Of a stretch of DNA of 64,000 nucleotides, positions 9,662-20,554 are shown one piece after another. Every line of letters begins with the position of its first letter. Position 1 is the first letter of the stretch. The position numbers and the translations under genes are program-made. The stretch comes from Ilumatobacteraceae bacterium (GTDB lineage: Bacteria > Actinomycetota > Acidimicrobiia > Acidimicrobiales > Ilumatobacteraceae): contig JALHOG010000001.1 in the NCBI GenBank assembly GCA_022843125.1, positions 170,821 through 234,820 on the forward strand, in the 5' to 3' direction. Under the pieces are notes generated by a model, which was given only the letters and a program-made list of their open reading frames with translations, had not been told where the DNA came from and ran no database searches.

Positions 9662-10669
9662 TCACAGCCATTCGTTGCGTTTGAACGCTCGGTACATGGA
9701 CAGCATGACGATGCCCATGCCGCCCAGAACCAGCGGATAGCCGAGGGCGAAGTCGAGCTCGGGCATGTGCGTGAAGTTCATGCCGTAGATCCCCGCGATG
9801 AGGGTCGGCACTGCGGCCATCGCCACCCACGCGCTGATCTTGCGCATGTCGGCGTTCTGCTGGATGCTCGTCTGGGCGAGGCTGGCGGTGAGCGCCGCGT
9901 CGAGCAGCCCCGACAGGGAACGGGCGCGGCTGACGGTGCGTGCCAACTGATCGGCTGCCTCGTTCAGGTCCTCGATGACGGAGTGATCGGCGCTCGCGGT
10001 GACCTTGCGGATCAGCCGGCCGAGCGGCTCCTCCAGCGACTCGACGGCGTGCAGCAGGACACGTAGCTCGCGTTTGAGCCCGTACAGGCGTCGCACGGGT
10101 TGGATGCGCGTGATCGCGAACACCTCGCGCTCGACCTCGAGCACGTCCTTCTCGAAACCGTCGAGCGCCGGGCGGTAGTCGTCGACGATCCGCCCGACGA
10201 TGGCAGCCAGGACACCGGTCGCGCCGTGGCGGAGACGATCGGGGTCGGCCTCCAGCTCGGCACGTAATTCGGAGAGGGGCGTCGCTTGTCCGTGTCGGAC
10301 CGACACGATCGCTCGCTCGTTGAGCAAGAGGGTCATCTCGCCGAGCGACGCCCGCTCCTGGTCGTCGAGGTAGCGGGCAGTCCGTGCCATCAGCATCACG
10401 GCAGACCCCTCGACGCTCAGGACGGGCCGGGTGTGTGGTGCGAGGACGTCGTCGACGTCGACATCGTCGAGCCCGAGCAGCGCGCACCAGTCGCGGAGCT
10501 CGACGGCGTCGGGCATCCGCAGGCCCACCCAGACGAATGCGTCGGGGTGCGCCCCGAGTTCGCTCAGCGCGTCGGGGCCATCGCCGGGCCATCGCCGGCC
10601 ATCTTCGTAGACCGCGCAATCGACGAGCACGTCCACAGTGTCGCGGACGGCGGCCCGCGCGACGGACAT
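9662..10669 (-). CDS. corA: CorA-family Mg2+/Co2+ transporter
   Basis: C-terminal YGMNF motif in IPTLIAGIYGMNFTHMPE-like context. Confidence 0.92.
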   Translation of the reverse strand: MSVARAAVRDTVDVLVDCAVYEDGRRWPGDGPDALSELGAHPDAFVWVGLRMPDAVELRDWCALLGLDDVDVDDVLAPHTRPVLSVEGSAVMLMARTARYLDDQERASLGEMTLLLNERAIVSVRHGQATPLSELRAELEADPDRLRHGATGVLAAIVGRIVDDYRPALDGFEKDVLEVEREVFAITRIQPVRRLYGLKRELRVLLHAVESLEEPLGRLIRKVTASADHSVIEDLNEAADQLARTVSRARSLSGLLDAALTASLAQTSIQQNADMRKISAWVAMAAVPTLIAGIYGMNFTHMPELDFALGYPLVLGGMGIVMLSMYRAFKRNEWL

Positions 10670-10801
10670 GTTGGTCGGCCCGACCCCTCACGTTCATCTC
10701 CACGTCAACGTGGCGACAGGTCCGGTGTTTACCGTCGGTCGTGGCGGCCGGGCCCCAGCTCGGGTGTCCACTTCCACGAAACACACGAAAGGCGTCATCA
10801 C

Positions 10802-12745
10802 GTGTTCGACGAGCATCCCGACGGATCCAACAACTCCGGCAACCCGTCCCTGTCCGACTTGATCGAGGTCCGGCTGGGTCGCCGCCGCCTGCTCCAGGGT
10901 GCAGCCGCAGCGTCGCTGGCCGGCGTGCTGGCCCCGCAGCTTGCGTCGGGTACCGCCGCAGCCTCCGGTGCGTCGGCTGCGCCGGCGACGGGTGGCCGTA
11001 AGCGCTCCAAGCTGCGCTTCGAGGAGGTGCCGCCCAGCACCGATGACACGATCGTCGTTCCGCCCGGCTACGTGTGGGACGTGATCATCCCGTGGGGTAC
11101 GCCCCTGTTCAACCACAGCCCCGAGTTCGCCGAGGACGCCTCGAACACGGCGGCCGACCAGGAGCTGCAGGTCGGTTTCAACCACGACGGCATGCACTAC
11201 TTCCCCGACGGCGGCCGCCACTCGCGTCGTGGCCTGCTGGTGCTCAACCACGAGTACACCGACGCCAACCAGATCTACACGGCGGCCGGCAGCGCGATCA
11301 CTCCCGATGAGGCCGGCGCCGAGAAGGTCGCCAAGGCGCTCGCTGCGCACGGTGTGACCGTCGTCGAGATCCGCCGCGGCAAGGACGGCGCGTGGTCGTA
11401 CAAGCGCGGTGCTCGCCGCAACCGTCGTGTCACCGGCACCACGCCGATGGCGTTCTCCGGGCCGGTCGGCGCCGACCATCCGATGATGCAGTCGCCGGTG
11501 ACTCCGTCGCCGATCGGCACCCTCAACAACTGCGCCATGGGGTACACCCCGTGGGGTACGTATCTCGCGTGTGAAGAGAACTGGAACGGGTACTTCGGCA
11601 CCGCCGATCCGGCGTGGGCTGCGACGCCGGCCGAGGCACGTTACGGCGTCAGCGCCATTGGTTTCGGGTACAACTGGCACATCGCCTCACCGCGATTCGA
11701 CGTCTCCGTGAATCGCAACGAGCTCAACCACTACGGCTGGGTGGTCGAGATCGACCCGCAGCGCCCATCGTCGACGCCGGTCAAGCGCACGGCGCTCGGC
11801 CGCATCAAGCACGAGGGCGCCACGGTGACCGAGGCCCGTGGGCGTGCGGTCGTGTACACCGGCGACGACGAGAACGGGGACTACTTCTACAAGTTCGTCG
11901 GCGAACGGGCGTGGCGGCGCCATCTGGCCCGCGGTGAGAGCCCGCTCGACCACGGCATCCTGTACGTCGCGGCGTTCGACGGGGTCGATGGTGGCTCGTG
12001 GCTGCCGCTCGTCCACGGCGTGGGCCCGCTCACCGTCGAGAACGGTTGGGTCGACCAGGCCGACGTGCTGCTCCGCACCCGTCAGGCTGCCGATGCGGTG
12101 GGGGCGACCCGGCTGCATCGGCCCGAGTGGGTGGCGGTCGACGAGAAGACCAAGGACGTCTACCTCACCCTGACCAACGGCACCGGGAACGACGCACCGG
12201 TCAACAGCGACCGCGACCCGAACCCGTACGGCCACGTGATTCGCCTCAAGGAGCACCGTCGCGACAACACCCAGTTGACGTTCAAGTGGGACGTGTTCGT
12301 GCTCGCCGGCGATCCGGCGTACGACCCGGCGGTGCCGACCGACCAGCCCATCTTCGGGTCGCCCGACGGCATCTGGGTCGATTCCCTCCGCCGAGTGTGG
12401 ATCCAGACCGACATCTCGAACTCGTCGCAGAACCGCGCCGACCGGGGCTACAACAACATCGGGAACAACCAGATGCTGGTGGCCGACCCAGACACGGGCG
12501 AGATCAAGCGGTTCGTGACCGGACCGCGAGGTTGCGAGATCACGGGCGTCATCGCCTCGCCGGACATGCGGGCGCTGTTCATCAACATCCAGCACCCCGG
12601 CGAGTCGACGTCGTTCTGGAACACCCAGTTCGGCGCCCCGACGGTCGCCAACCCGACGACGGTCAGCACCTGGCCGTACGGCGGCCGCCCACGGCCTGCC
12701 ACGGTCGTGATCCGCCGGGCCGACGGCGGTGTGATCGGCCTCTGA
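10802..12745 (+). CDS. PhoX/DUF839-family secreted alkaline phosphatase-like protein (Tat substrate)
   Basis: RRRLLQGAAAASLAGVL Tat signal; DGMHYFPDGG, NHEYT, EENWNGYF, KHEGA motifs. Confidence 0.88.
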   Translation: MFDEHPDGSNNSGNPSLSDLIEVRLGRRRLLQGAAAASLAGVLAPQLASGTAAASGASAAPATGGRKRSKLRFEEVPPSTDDTIVVPPGYVWDVIIPWGTPLFNHSPEFAEDASNTAADQELQVGFNHDGMHYFPDGGRHSRRGLLVLNHEYTDANQIYTAAGSAITPDEAGAEKVAKALAAHGVTVVEIRRGKDGAWSYKRGARRNRRVTGTTPMAFSGPVGADHPMMQSPVTPSPIGTLNNCAMGYTPWGTYLACEENWNGYFGTADPAWAATPAEARYGVSAIGFGYNWHIASPRFDVSVNRNELNHYGWVVEIDPQRPSSTPVKRTALGRIKHEGATVTEARGRAVVYTGDDENGDYFYKFVGERAWRRHLARGESPLDHGILYVAAFDGVDGGSWLPLVHGVGPLTVENGWVDQADVLLRTRQAADAVGATRLHRPEWVAVDEKTKDVYLTLTNGTGNDAPVNSDRDPNPYGHVIRLKEHRRDNTQLTFKWDVFVLAGDPAYDPAVPTDQPIFGSPDGIWVDSLRRVWIQTDISNSSQNRADRGYNNIGNNQMLVADPDTGEIKRFVTGPRGCEITGVIASPDMRALFINIQHPGESTSFWNTQFGAPTVANPTTVSTWPYGGRPRPATVVIRRADGGVIGL

Positions 12746-12787
12746 GCCACCAGTCGCCCGGTCGTCGCGACAGCAGGCGCAGCGTGA

Positions 12788-13919
12788 TCAGCTGAACGCG
12801 ACGACCGGGTCGAGGGCCTCGACCCCGAGGAACTCGGCCACGGGCCCGTTGGTGACCCGGCCCGCGACGGTGTTGACACCGAACGCGAGAGCCGGGTCGT
12901 TGCGCGCTGCGCCCGCCGCTCCCTCGATGGCGACGTCGAGGATGAACGGCAGCGTCGCGTTGGTGAGCGCGTACGTCGACGTGTGCGGCACGGCGCCAGG
13001 CATGTTGCCGACGGCGTAGTGCAGAACGCCGTGCAACTCGTACACGGGCTCGTCGTGCGAGGTCTCACGGATGGTCTCGATGCAGCCGCCCTGGTCGACG
13101 GCGACGTCGACGATGACGGCGCGGGGCTTCATCGAGCGCACCATCGCCTCGTCGACCACCACCGGCGCCCGCCCACCCGCGACCAGCACCGCTCCGATCA
13201 CGAGGTCGGCCTCGAGCACCGACCGCTCGATCGCTCCCCGGTTCGACGCGAGCGTCATGATCCGGCCACGGTGGATCTGGTCGACCCAGCGGAGCCGATC
13301 GAGGTTCTTGTCGATGAGCACGACCTCGGCCTCCATGCCGGCCGCGATCCACGCCGCGTTCCAGCCGACGTTGCCGGCACCGAGCACGACCACCTTGGCC
13401 GGGCGGACGCCGGGTGCGCCACCCATCAGGACGCCGCGGCCTCCGTTGTGGCGCTCCAGGTAGTGCGCGCCCATCTGTGGGGCGAGGCGGCCGGCGACCT
13501 CGCTCATGGGCGCGAGCAGCGGCAGCGCGCCCGTCTCGAGCTGCACCGTCTCGTACGCGATGCCGGTCGTGCCGGCGTCGAGCAGCGCTCGCGCCACCGC
13601 CGGGTACGCAGCGAGGTGGAGGTAGGTGAAGAGGGTGAGGTCGGGTCGCAGGAAGCCGAACTCCTCCTCCTTGGGTTCCTTGACCTTGACGACCATCTGC
13701 TGCGACCACGCGTCGGCTGGCGTCGGCACGATGTCGGCTCCCGCCGCGCGATAGTCGTCGTCGGTGATCGACGCGCCCTCCCCGGCCCCGGTCTCGACGA
13801 ACACGCTGACGCCGTGGCGTTCGAGCTCGCGGACGCCGTCGGGCGTCATCGCAACTCGGTACTCGAGGGTCTTGATCTCCTTGGGGACTCCGACGGTCGT
13901 GATGACGGGTGCGTGCATG
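12788..13919 (-). CDS. ald: alanine dehydrogenase
   Basis: GVPKEIKTLEYRVAMTPDGVREL; VVVLGAGNVGWNAAWIAAGMEAEVVLID. Confidence 0.95.
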
Positions 13920-13980
13920 GCGCCATGGTGGACGGCGGGCGGCCGAGGGTGCGAGGGAAGATGACTGGCAGACTGACTCC

Positions 13981-14427
13981 ATGGCACAGCATTCGGGCGT
14001 ACTCGACGCTCTCGACCGACGAATTCTGGGTGAACTGCGTCGTGACGCCCGAATCAGTTGGCGCGAGCTCGGTGAAGCTGTTCATCTGTCGCCGACGTCC
14101 GCGGCCGACCGCGTTCGACGGATGGAACGCGACGGCGTGATCGAGGGGTACACGGTGCGGATCGACCCCGAGTCGCTCGGCCGCACCGTTCGGGCTGTCG
14201 TCGACGTGAGCCTCGGCGCCGGGGATCAGGTCGAGGCGTTCGAGGCGCGACTGACGCAGCGCGACGAGGTCGCGTTCGCGGCCTACGTGACCGGCACCGC
14301 GGACTACTCGATCATCGTCGAGTGCGAGGGCGCCGACGGGCTCGACGCGTTCGTGCGGTGGCTCCGCGCCGACGCCGGCGTCGCTCGGACCGAGACGAAG
14401 CTCCTCCTGCGGGTCGTCACCGACTGA
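13981..14427 (+). CDS. Lrp/AsnC-family transcriptional regulator
   Basis: LDALDRRILGELRRDARISWRELGEAVHLSPTSAADRVRRME; divergent from ald. Confidence 0.92.
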   Translation: MAQHSGVLDALDRRILGELRRDARISWRELGEAVHLSPTSAADRVRRMERDGVIEGYTVRIDPESLGRTVRAVVDVSLGAGDQVEAFEARLTQRDEVAFAAYVTGTADYSIIVECEGADGLDAFVRWLRADAGVARTETKLLLRVVTD

Positions 14428-14454
14428 CGCGTGAGCTCGGCTCGACCGACACGG

Positions 14455-16350
14455 TCACCCGATCGGGGAGTCGCACGTGAACTCGGGTGAGCGCGAGAGG
14501 TTGCGGATGCGCTCGGTCAGCTGATCGCCCGGCATCGGTCGCGCGAACAGGTACCCCTGGAAGTGGTCGACACCGAGCCGTTCGAGGCATCGCCGCTGCA
14601 GTTCGTTCTCCACGCCCTCGGCGACGACGCACATGCCCAGGCTCTGCCCCATGGCCACGACGGCTCGGGCGATGGCGAGGTCGTCGGCCGAGTCGGGAAG
14701 GCCGCTCACGAAGATGCGGTCGAGCTTGAGCGTCTGGGCCGGGATCCGCTTGAGCTGGCCGAGCGACGAATAGCCGGTGCCGAAGTCGTCGACCACGAGT
14801 CGGACACCGAGTTGATGCAACCTGTCGAGCACGGCCAATGCCCGGGCTGGGTCGCGCAGGACGAGCGCCTCGGTGACCTCGAGCGCAAGCTGCCGCGGAG
14901 CCATCCCGTACGCGTCGAGCGCCGCTGCGATGTCGTCGACGATCGAATCCGACTCCAGTTGACGGAGCGAGATGTTGACCGCACAGTGGTCGAGCACGAT
15001 CCCATCGTCACGCCAGTGGGCGTACTGGCGGCACGCCTCGCCGATCACCCATCGGCCCATCGGGACCGTCAGTCCAGCTTCCTCCGCGATGTCGATGAAG
15101 TCCGACGGCGGCACGAGGCCGAGGTGAGGGTGCTGCCATCGGATGAGGCCCTCGACGCTCGCCCAGCGCCCGCTCTCGGCGTCGACCTGTGGTTGCCAGA
15201 GCAGCACCCAGTGCTGATCGCGCACTGCGATGCGGAGGTCCTCCTCGATCTCGAACTGACGCGACGAGCGCTCCGCCAGCTCGCCGGTGAAGAACGCGAA
15301 CGTCTCCCGCCCTTGGGCCTTCGCGTGGTACATCGCCGTGTCGGCAGAGCGCAGCAACGCGTGTGCGTCGGCGCCGTCGTGCGGATACACCGCCAGCCCG
15401 ACGCTCGCCGACACGGCGAGCCGGTGCGTCTCGAACTGGACCGGCTCCGAGGCGGCGTCGATGATCTGCTGCGCGAGCGAATCGAGCCGGCGCGTGTCAC
15501 CGGCGACATCGATGATCACCACGAACTCGTCGCCGCCGAGGCGAGCGAGGACGCCGGTGTCGCCGACGAGCGATCGGAAGCGAGTGGCGATCGCAGCGAG
15601 GACGGCATCCCCCGCAGCGTGACCCACTGTGTCGTTGACGTGTTTGAAGCGATCGAGATCGATGAACAGCAGCGCCACCTCGCGGTCGGTCCGCCGGGCA
15701 CCGGCGAGGGCGCGGGTCATCTCGTCGAGGAACATCGCGCGGTTGGGGAGTCCGGTCAGCGTGTCGTACCGGGCCAGTTCGAGGATCGTGCGCTCCGCAT
15801 GCACCCGCTCGGTGACGTCGCTGCCGACACCGCGATAGCCGACGCAGGTGCCGCCCTCGAACGCAGGTGCTCCGCTGATGCGCATGTAGCGGCTGTCGTT
15901 GTCGCCCTGCACCTCCACGGTGACGTGATGGAACGACGTCCGTTCGTTGACCGCTTCGGCGACCGCGGCGAGGTCGGCTGCCTCCATGCGCAGCGGACCG
16001 TCGGTGGCGAACGACCGCCCGAGGAGTCGTTCGGGCTGGATACCGGTCCGCAGGAGCAGCTCGTCGGAGACGAAGGTGAAGCGTCCGCGCAGGTCCTGCT
16101 CCCACACCCAGTCGGACGAGAGCGACAGCAGGCTGGCCATACGCGCCTCCGACAGCCGGAGTGCCGAGTTCAGCTCGACCATCTCCCGGCTGGCGAGATC
16201 CTGAGAGCGCTCGAGGAGGTATCGCTCCTGGTCGACGTCGCGATACGAGCGCGACACCGCGTCGATCAGAGCAGCGAGCTGCGTCGAGCTCGCACCGGTG
16301 CCCCCGTCGAGCCCGACCTTTCGGAGCTGTCGTTCGAGCAGGGGGTGCAC
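14455..16350 (-). CDS. PAS-GGDEF-EAL cyclic-di-GMP turnover protein
   Basis: [36 protein letters not shown] start 16350. Confidence 0.9.
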   Translation of the reverse strand: MHPLLERQLRKVGLDGGTGASSTQLAALIDAVSRSYRDVDQERYLLERSQDLASREMVELNSALRLSEARMASLLSLSSDWVWEQDLRGRFTFVSDELLLRTGIQPERLLGRSFATDGPLRMEAADLAAVAEAVNERTSFHHVTVEVQGDNDSRYMRISGAPAFEGGTCVGYRGVGSDVTERVHAERTILELARYDTLTGLPNRAMFLDEMTRALAGARRTDREVALLFIDLDRFKHVNDTVGHAAGDAVLAAIATRFRSLVGDTGVLARLGGDEFVVIIDVAGDTRRLDSLAQQIIDAASEPVQFETHRLAVSASVGLAVYPHDGADAHALLRSADTAMYHAKAQGRETFAFFTGELAERSSRQFEIEEDLRIAVRDQHWVLLWQPQVDAESGRWASVEGLIRWQHPHLGLVPPSDFIDIAEEAGLTVPMGRWVIGEACRQYAHWRDDGIVLDHCAVNISLRQLESDSIVDDIAAALDAYGMAPRQLALEVTEALVLRDPARALAVLDRLHQLGVRLVVDDFGTGYSSLGQLKRIPAQTLKLDRIFVSGLPDSADDLAIARAVVAMGQSLGMCVVAEGVENELQRRCLERLGVDHFQGYLFARPMPGDQLTERIRNLSRSPEFTCDSPIG

Positions 16351-16358
16351 CGGCGGTC

Positions 16359-17510
16359 TCAGTTCTCCGAGATGACCGTGACGGTCATCGTCTGATTGTG
16401 GAGCTCGCCACCGGCACAACCGACCTGAGGTGAGATCTCGCCGTACGAGTAGAAGCCAGCGAGGACCGATCCCGGGGGCAGTCCCTGCGTGACCGCCTCG
16501 ACCTCCTCATCGGTGCGTTCGCCCATCACGAGCCGGCGCCCGACGCAGCTCACGGAGATCGCGAGCACCGGGTGGCCCGTCGAACGGGCGCGGTCGCCGA
16601 TCGTGCCGAGCGCCTGTCGCGCTGCGCTCTCTGCGCTCATCGCGAGTCGATCGATGTTCGTGCGCATCAGGCGCGCGGTGGCGCCCATCGGGATCTCGCC
16701 CGCGAAAGTCATCGACTGGTCGGCCTCGTCGATGCCGAGGATCGTGCGCACGACGGCGCGCCCATCCGGCACGGTACGGATGGAGAGTGGGAACAGGAGC
16801 GCGCTACCGGGCAGCTGGTCGGCGAGCTCGCCGAGATAGTCCTTGTAGAGCGCCAGCGCAGGCTTGCCGTCGAGCTCGTGCAGCACGTTGGCGTCGGCGC
16901 GAGTCACGGTGCGCTCGGGGCCGAAGTCCTGCCATCCGCCGTCGCAGCCGTGGCCGATCTCGAGACCCTCGCCGTACAAGCCGACCGCAGTCACCCCGAG
17001 TTCCATCGCCAAACCGTCGGCGAGGACCCAGGTCCGGTCGAAGCGGTCGCCATCCCCGGCGAGACCGCCGCTGACCGGGGTTCCCGGCGGCAGGTGTTCC
17101 GCCAAGCCGTTGACGAGTGCGGCGCCGTTCACACCGACACCGCTCGCGTAGATCAGGACCGCCCGCAGGCCCGGGGAGGGCAGCGCGGCAGCGAGTCGGG
17201 CCCCGGCTCCGTAGGAGTCGTCGACGCCGTCGATCAGCGTCGACGTGCACCTCAGTGCCGATCGCTCGAAGGCTGCGACCACGACGCTCAACGGCTGGTC
17301 GACGATCTGCCCGTGGGCAACCTCGCCAGCACTCGAGCAGCCGATGATCACCGAGACAGGGAACGCCGCCCTGAGCTCACCGAGGACGCCGTCGTCGACG
17401 GTGTGCCGCTGCCCGAACGCCAGCACGAGGGTCGCTGCGCCATCGAGGTCACCGGGAAAGGGCGCGTCCCAGCCCGTTCCCTCGAGGTACTGCAGCTGTG
17501 CCAGTCGCAT
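16359..17510 (-). CDS. FIST N/C-domain sensory protein
   Basis: IIGCSSAGEVAHG, VSGGLAGDGDRF, GFYSYGEISP. Confidence 0.87.
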   Translation of the reverse strand: MRLAQLQYLEGTGWDAPFPGDLDGAATLVLAFGQRHTVDDGVLGELRAAFPVSVIIGCSSAGEVAHGQIVDQPLSVVVAAFERSALRCTSTLIDGVDDSYGAGARLAAALPSPGLRAVLIYASGVGVNGAALVNGLAEHLPPGTPVSGGLAGDGDRFDRTWVLADGLAMELGVTAVGLYGEGLEIGHGCDGGWQDFGPERTVTRADANVLHELDGKPALALYKDYLGELADQLPGSALLFPLSIRTVPDGRAVVRTILGIDEADQSMTFAGEIPMGATARLMRTNIDRLAMSAESAARQALGTIGDRARSTGHPVLAISVSCVGRRLVMGERTDEEVEAVTQGLPPGSVLAGFYSYGEISPQVGCAGGELHNQTMTVTVISEN

Positions 17511-17674
17511 CGGCGCCTCCGATCGTCGAGCCGTCTGATGGACGCGTCCATGCGCGAACGGGTCGGCCCATCAGGACCGTCCTGGGGCCGACCGACGGTG
17601 CCAGCAGCTGAGGTCTGGCTCCGGATGCACGTCGGCGGTGCGGAGGCTGGTTCGGATCTGCTACACCTGGCGCC

Positions 17675-19102
17675 ATGAAGGCCTTCAAGAACTTCGTCAA
17701 CGGTGAGTGGGTCGATGCTGCGGACGGCCGCACGTCACCGGTCGTCAATCCGGCGACCGGTGAGCAGTACGCCGAGGCGGCGCTATCGGGTGCGGCCGAC
17801 GTCGATGCGGCCATGCAAGCGGCCTCGGCCGCGTTCGAGGGATGGGGCAACGCCACCCCCTCCGAGCGTTCACTCGCGCTGATCCGCCTCGCCGACGCGA
17901 TCGAGTCGCGCGCCGACGAGATCATGCACCTCGAGTGTGAGAACACCGGCAAGCCGTTCGCCGTCCATCGCGGCGAGGAGATCGGCCCGATGGTCGACCA
18001 GATCCGGTTCTTCGCCGGAGCGGCCCGCAACCTCGAGGGCAAGGCAGCCGGCGAGTACATGGCCAACATGACGTCGATCATCCGACGCGAGCCGGTGGGC
18101 GTGTGTGCCCAGGTCGCACCGTGGAACTACCCGATGATGATGGCCGTCTGGAAGTTCGCCCCGGCGATCGCGGCAGGCAACACGGTCGTGCTCAAGCCGA
18201 GCGACACCACCCCGGCGACCACAGGCCTGCTCGCAGAGATCGCCGCCGAGTTCCTGCCGCCCGGCGTGCTCAACGTCATCTGCGGCGATCGCGACACCGG
18301 CCGGGCGATGGTCGACCACGAGACGCCGGCGATGGTGTCGGTCACCGGGTCGGTGCGGGCCGGGATGCAGGTTGCCGAGGCGGCGTCGAAGACCTTGAAG
18401 CGGGTCCACCTCGAACTGGGAGGCAAGGCCCCTGTCGTCGTCTTCGACGACGCCGACGTCGCAGCCGCGGCCGAGGCGATCGCGATCGCCGGCTACTTCA
18501 ACGCCGGGCAGGACTGCACCGCCGCCACCAGGGTCATCGCCGGCCCCGGGGTCTACCACGACTTCGTGGCCGCGCTGACCGAACAGGCCAAGGGCACCGG
18601 CGTGGGCGGCCCCGACGCCGAAGACGTCCTGTTCGGCCCGGTCAACAACGCCAACCAGTTGGCGCACGTCACCGGCTTCCTCGACCGAGCGCCCGACCAC
18701 GCCCGGGTGACCGCCGGCGGTCATCGGATCGGCGACGCCGGCTACTTCCTCGAGCCGACCGTCGTGGCAGACCTGCGCCAGGACGACGAAATGATCCAGC
18801 GCGAGATCTTCGGCCCCGTCATCACGGTCCAGCAGTTCAGTGACGAGGATGAGGCGCTGCGCTGGGCCAACGGCGTCGACTACGGCCTTGCATCGAGCGT
18901 GTGGACCAAGGACTTCGGCCGGGCGATGCGGATGGCCAAGCGCCTCGACTTCGGCTGCGTCTGGATCAACACGCACATCCCGCTCGTCGCCGAGATGCCG
19001 CACGGCGGGTACAAGAAGTCGGGCTACGGCAAGGACCTGTCGGCGTACGCCCTCGACGACTACACCCGGATCAAGCACGTCATGGCGAACCTCGACAGCT
19101 GA
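17675..19102 (+). CDS. gamma-aminobutyraldehyde dehydrogenase-like aldehyde dehydrogenase
   Basis: ALDH motifs [20 protein letters not shown]; closest by eye to aminobutyraldehyde dehydrogenases. Confidence 0.85.
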   Translation: MKAFKNFVNGEWVDAADGRTSPVVNPATGEQYAEAALSGAADVDAAMQAASAAFEGWGNATPSERSLALIRLADAIESRADEIMHLECENTGKPFAVHRGEEIGPMVDQIRFFAGAARNLEGKAAGEYMANMTSIIRREPVGVCAQVAPWNYPMMMAVWKFAPAIAAGNTVVLKPSDTTPATTGLLAEIAAEFLPPGVLNVICGDRDTGRAMVDHETPAMVSVTGSVRAGMQVAEAASKTLKRVHLELGGKAPVVVFDDADVAAAAEAIAIAGYFNAGQDCTAATRVIAGPGVYHDFVAALTEQAKGTGVGGPDAEDVLFGPVNNANQLAHVTGFLDRAPDHARVTAGGHRIGDAGYFLEPTVVADLRQDDEMIQREIFGPVITVQQFSDEDEALRWANGVDYGLASSVWTKDFGRAMRMAKRLDFGCVWINTHIPLVAEMPHGGYKKSGYGKDLSAYALDDYTRIKHVMANLDS

Positions 19103-19249
19103 CCGCCGGCGATTGTGAAGAATCCTTCTAGATCACTGTCAGACCTGCCCCGCTGCGAGCCGGCGTTCCACTAGACTGCGCTCTGCCGAACATGGCAGTG
19201 AGGCGCGGTTGTGGTCCCGTCGCCTTGCGGGAATGCCATGGAACGCACC

Positions 19250-19290
19250 GTGGCCGGAGGATGCGCTGACTGGCTGTGTCCTCCGGCCAC
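19250..19290. other. perfect 12-bp inverted repeat/hairpin in a 268-bp intergenic region
   Basis: GTGGCCGGAGGA-N17-TCCTCCGGCCAC. Confidence 0.7.
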
Positions 19291-19370
19291 GACCGCGTCC
19301 CGGGTCAGCTGCGTGTGACCGCGGCGCTCCTGCGCTCGAATGGTGACCAGGACGGGCGGCGAGCGTCATC

Positions 19371-20036
19371 GTGCGCATAGCCTCCACGGTCATCGGAGCC
19401 CCCTCCCCATCCCACTACGACGTGCTCGGCGTCCCGCCTCGCGCCACGACCGCCGAGATCCGCGTGGCGTACCGCGAGCTCGCTCGCGTGCTGCACCCTG
19501 ATCGCGTTGCCACCGGTGGAGGAGAGTCGGCCGACGCACAGCGGAACGGCCGGACCATGGCGGCCGTGAACGAGGCGTACCGCGTGCTGTCCGACCCGGG
19601 ACGTCGGGTCGTGTACGACCGTTCGTTGGACGCAGGCCCCACACTCGGGCCGTCCGGCTCCGCACGCCCGCCCGAACGCGACGTCGATCGAGAGCCGGCA
19701 CCGCCGCCGCGCCACACCCCGCTCTCACCGTCCGGTCCGGCGCGCGTGCCATGGAAGCTGATGGGGGTCGTCGCCGTGATCGGATCGACCTTGGTTCTGG
19801 TGTCGTCGTTCTTCGACGAGGCGCCCAGCGTGAAGCCACCAGACGGCATCCTCGAGATCGGTTCGTGCATCGCGTTCGAACCCAACGGCGACGCTCGCGA
19901 GATCGCGTGCACCGGCACCGGCAGTGATGTCGTCGTCGATTCGATGGTGCCGCTCGACGGCACCTGTCCGGTCGGCATGAGCCAGCATCGCGGCCGGCTC
20001 GGCATGGTCGTGGTGTGCATCGAGGCGACGCAATGA
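19371..20036 (+). CDS. membrane-anchored J-domain protein
   Basis: HYDVLGVPPRATTAEIRVAYRELARVLHPDRV (HPD), one TM segment after the J-domain. Confidence 0.8.
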   Translation: MRIASTVIGAPSPSHYDVLGVPPRATTAEIRVAYRELARVLHPDRVATGGGESADAQRNGRTMAAVNEAYRVLSDPGRRVVYDRSLDAGPTLGPSGSARPPERDVDREPAPPPRHTPLSPSGPARVPWKLMGVVAVIGSTLVLVSSFFDEAPSVKPPDGILEIGSCIAFEPNGDAREIACTGTGSDVVVDSMVPLDGTCPVGMSQHRGRLGMVVVCIEATQ

Positions 20037-20052
20037 CGGGCACGCTCCGTCC

Positions 20053-20505
20053 GTGAGGTACGCGCTGCTCACGCTCGGGCTGCTGGCCGCGATCGGTGTC
20101 GCCGTGGGTGTGATCCTGTTCGCGACCACCTCCGACGAGTCGCTCGTCCTCGAACTGGATGTCGGGGAGTGTTTCGACGTCGATCTGGGTGTGGACGACA
20201 CGGAGATCGGAACGGTCACCACGATCGGGTGCGACGAACCGCACGAGGCCGAGGTCGTGGCGGCGGGCGAGCTCGACCCTGACGGAGTGACCGAGCGACC
20301 CGTCGACGACGCGCTGTTCGCGCTCGTCGACGCCCGCTGCGCCGCTGCGTTGGCCGACCGGCCGGCACTGGTCGAGCGGTTCGGGATCCTGCCGGTCGCC
20401 GCCGATGAGCGGTCGTGGGACTCGTTCGACGGGCGGTACGTGTGCGTGGCGATCCCGTACGGCGGAGGGACGACGACGGGTTCAGCGCTGGCCGGCGACG
20501 CCTGA
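20053..20505 (+). CDS. membrane protein with septum-formation-like extracytoplasmic domain
   Basis: N-terminal TM, VGECFDVD...VGCDEPHEAEVVAAGEL-like pattern. Confidence 0.6.
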   Translation: MRYALLTLGLLAAIGVAVGVILFATTSDESLVLELDVGECFDVDLGVDDTEIGTVTTIGCDEPHEAEVVAAGELDPDGVTERPVDDALFALVDARCAAALADRPALVERFGILPVAADERSWDSFDGRYVCVAIPYGGGTTTGSALAGDA

Positions 20506-20554
20506 CCTGGCAGAGCGATTCGCAACGGTCGCTGCTAACCTGCCGTCCTCGCAA

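Noticed and set aside
9570-10784. N-terminal extension of the 1129-aa minus-strand ORF
   Set aside because: Overlaps corA out of frame; signal peptide at 9569 marks the real start.
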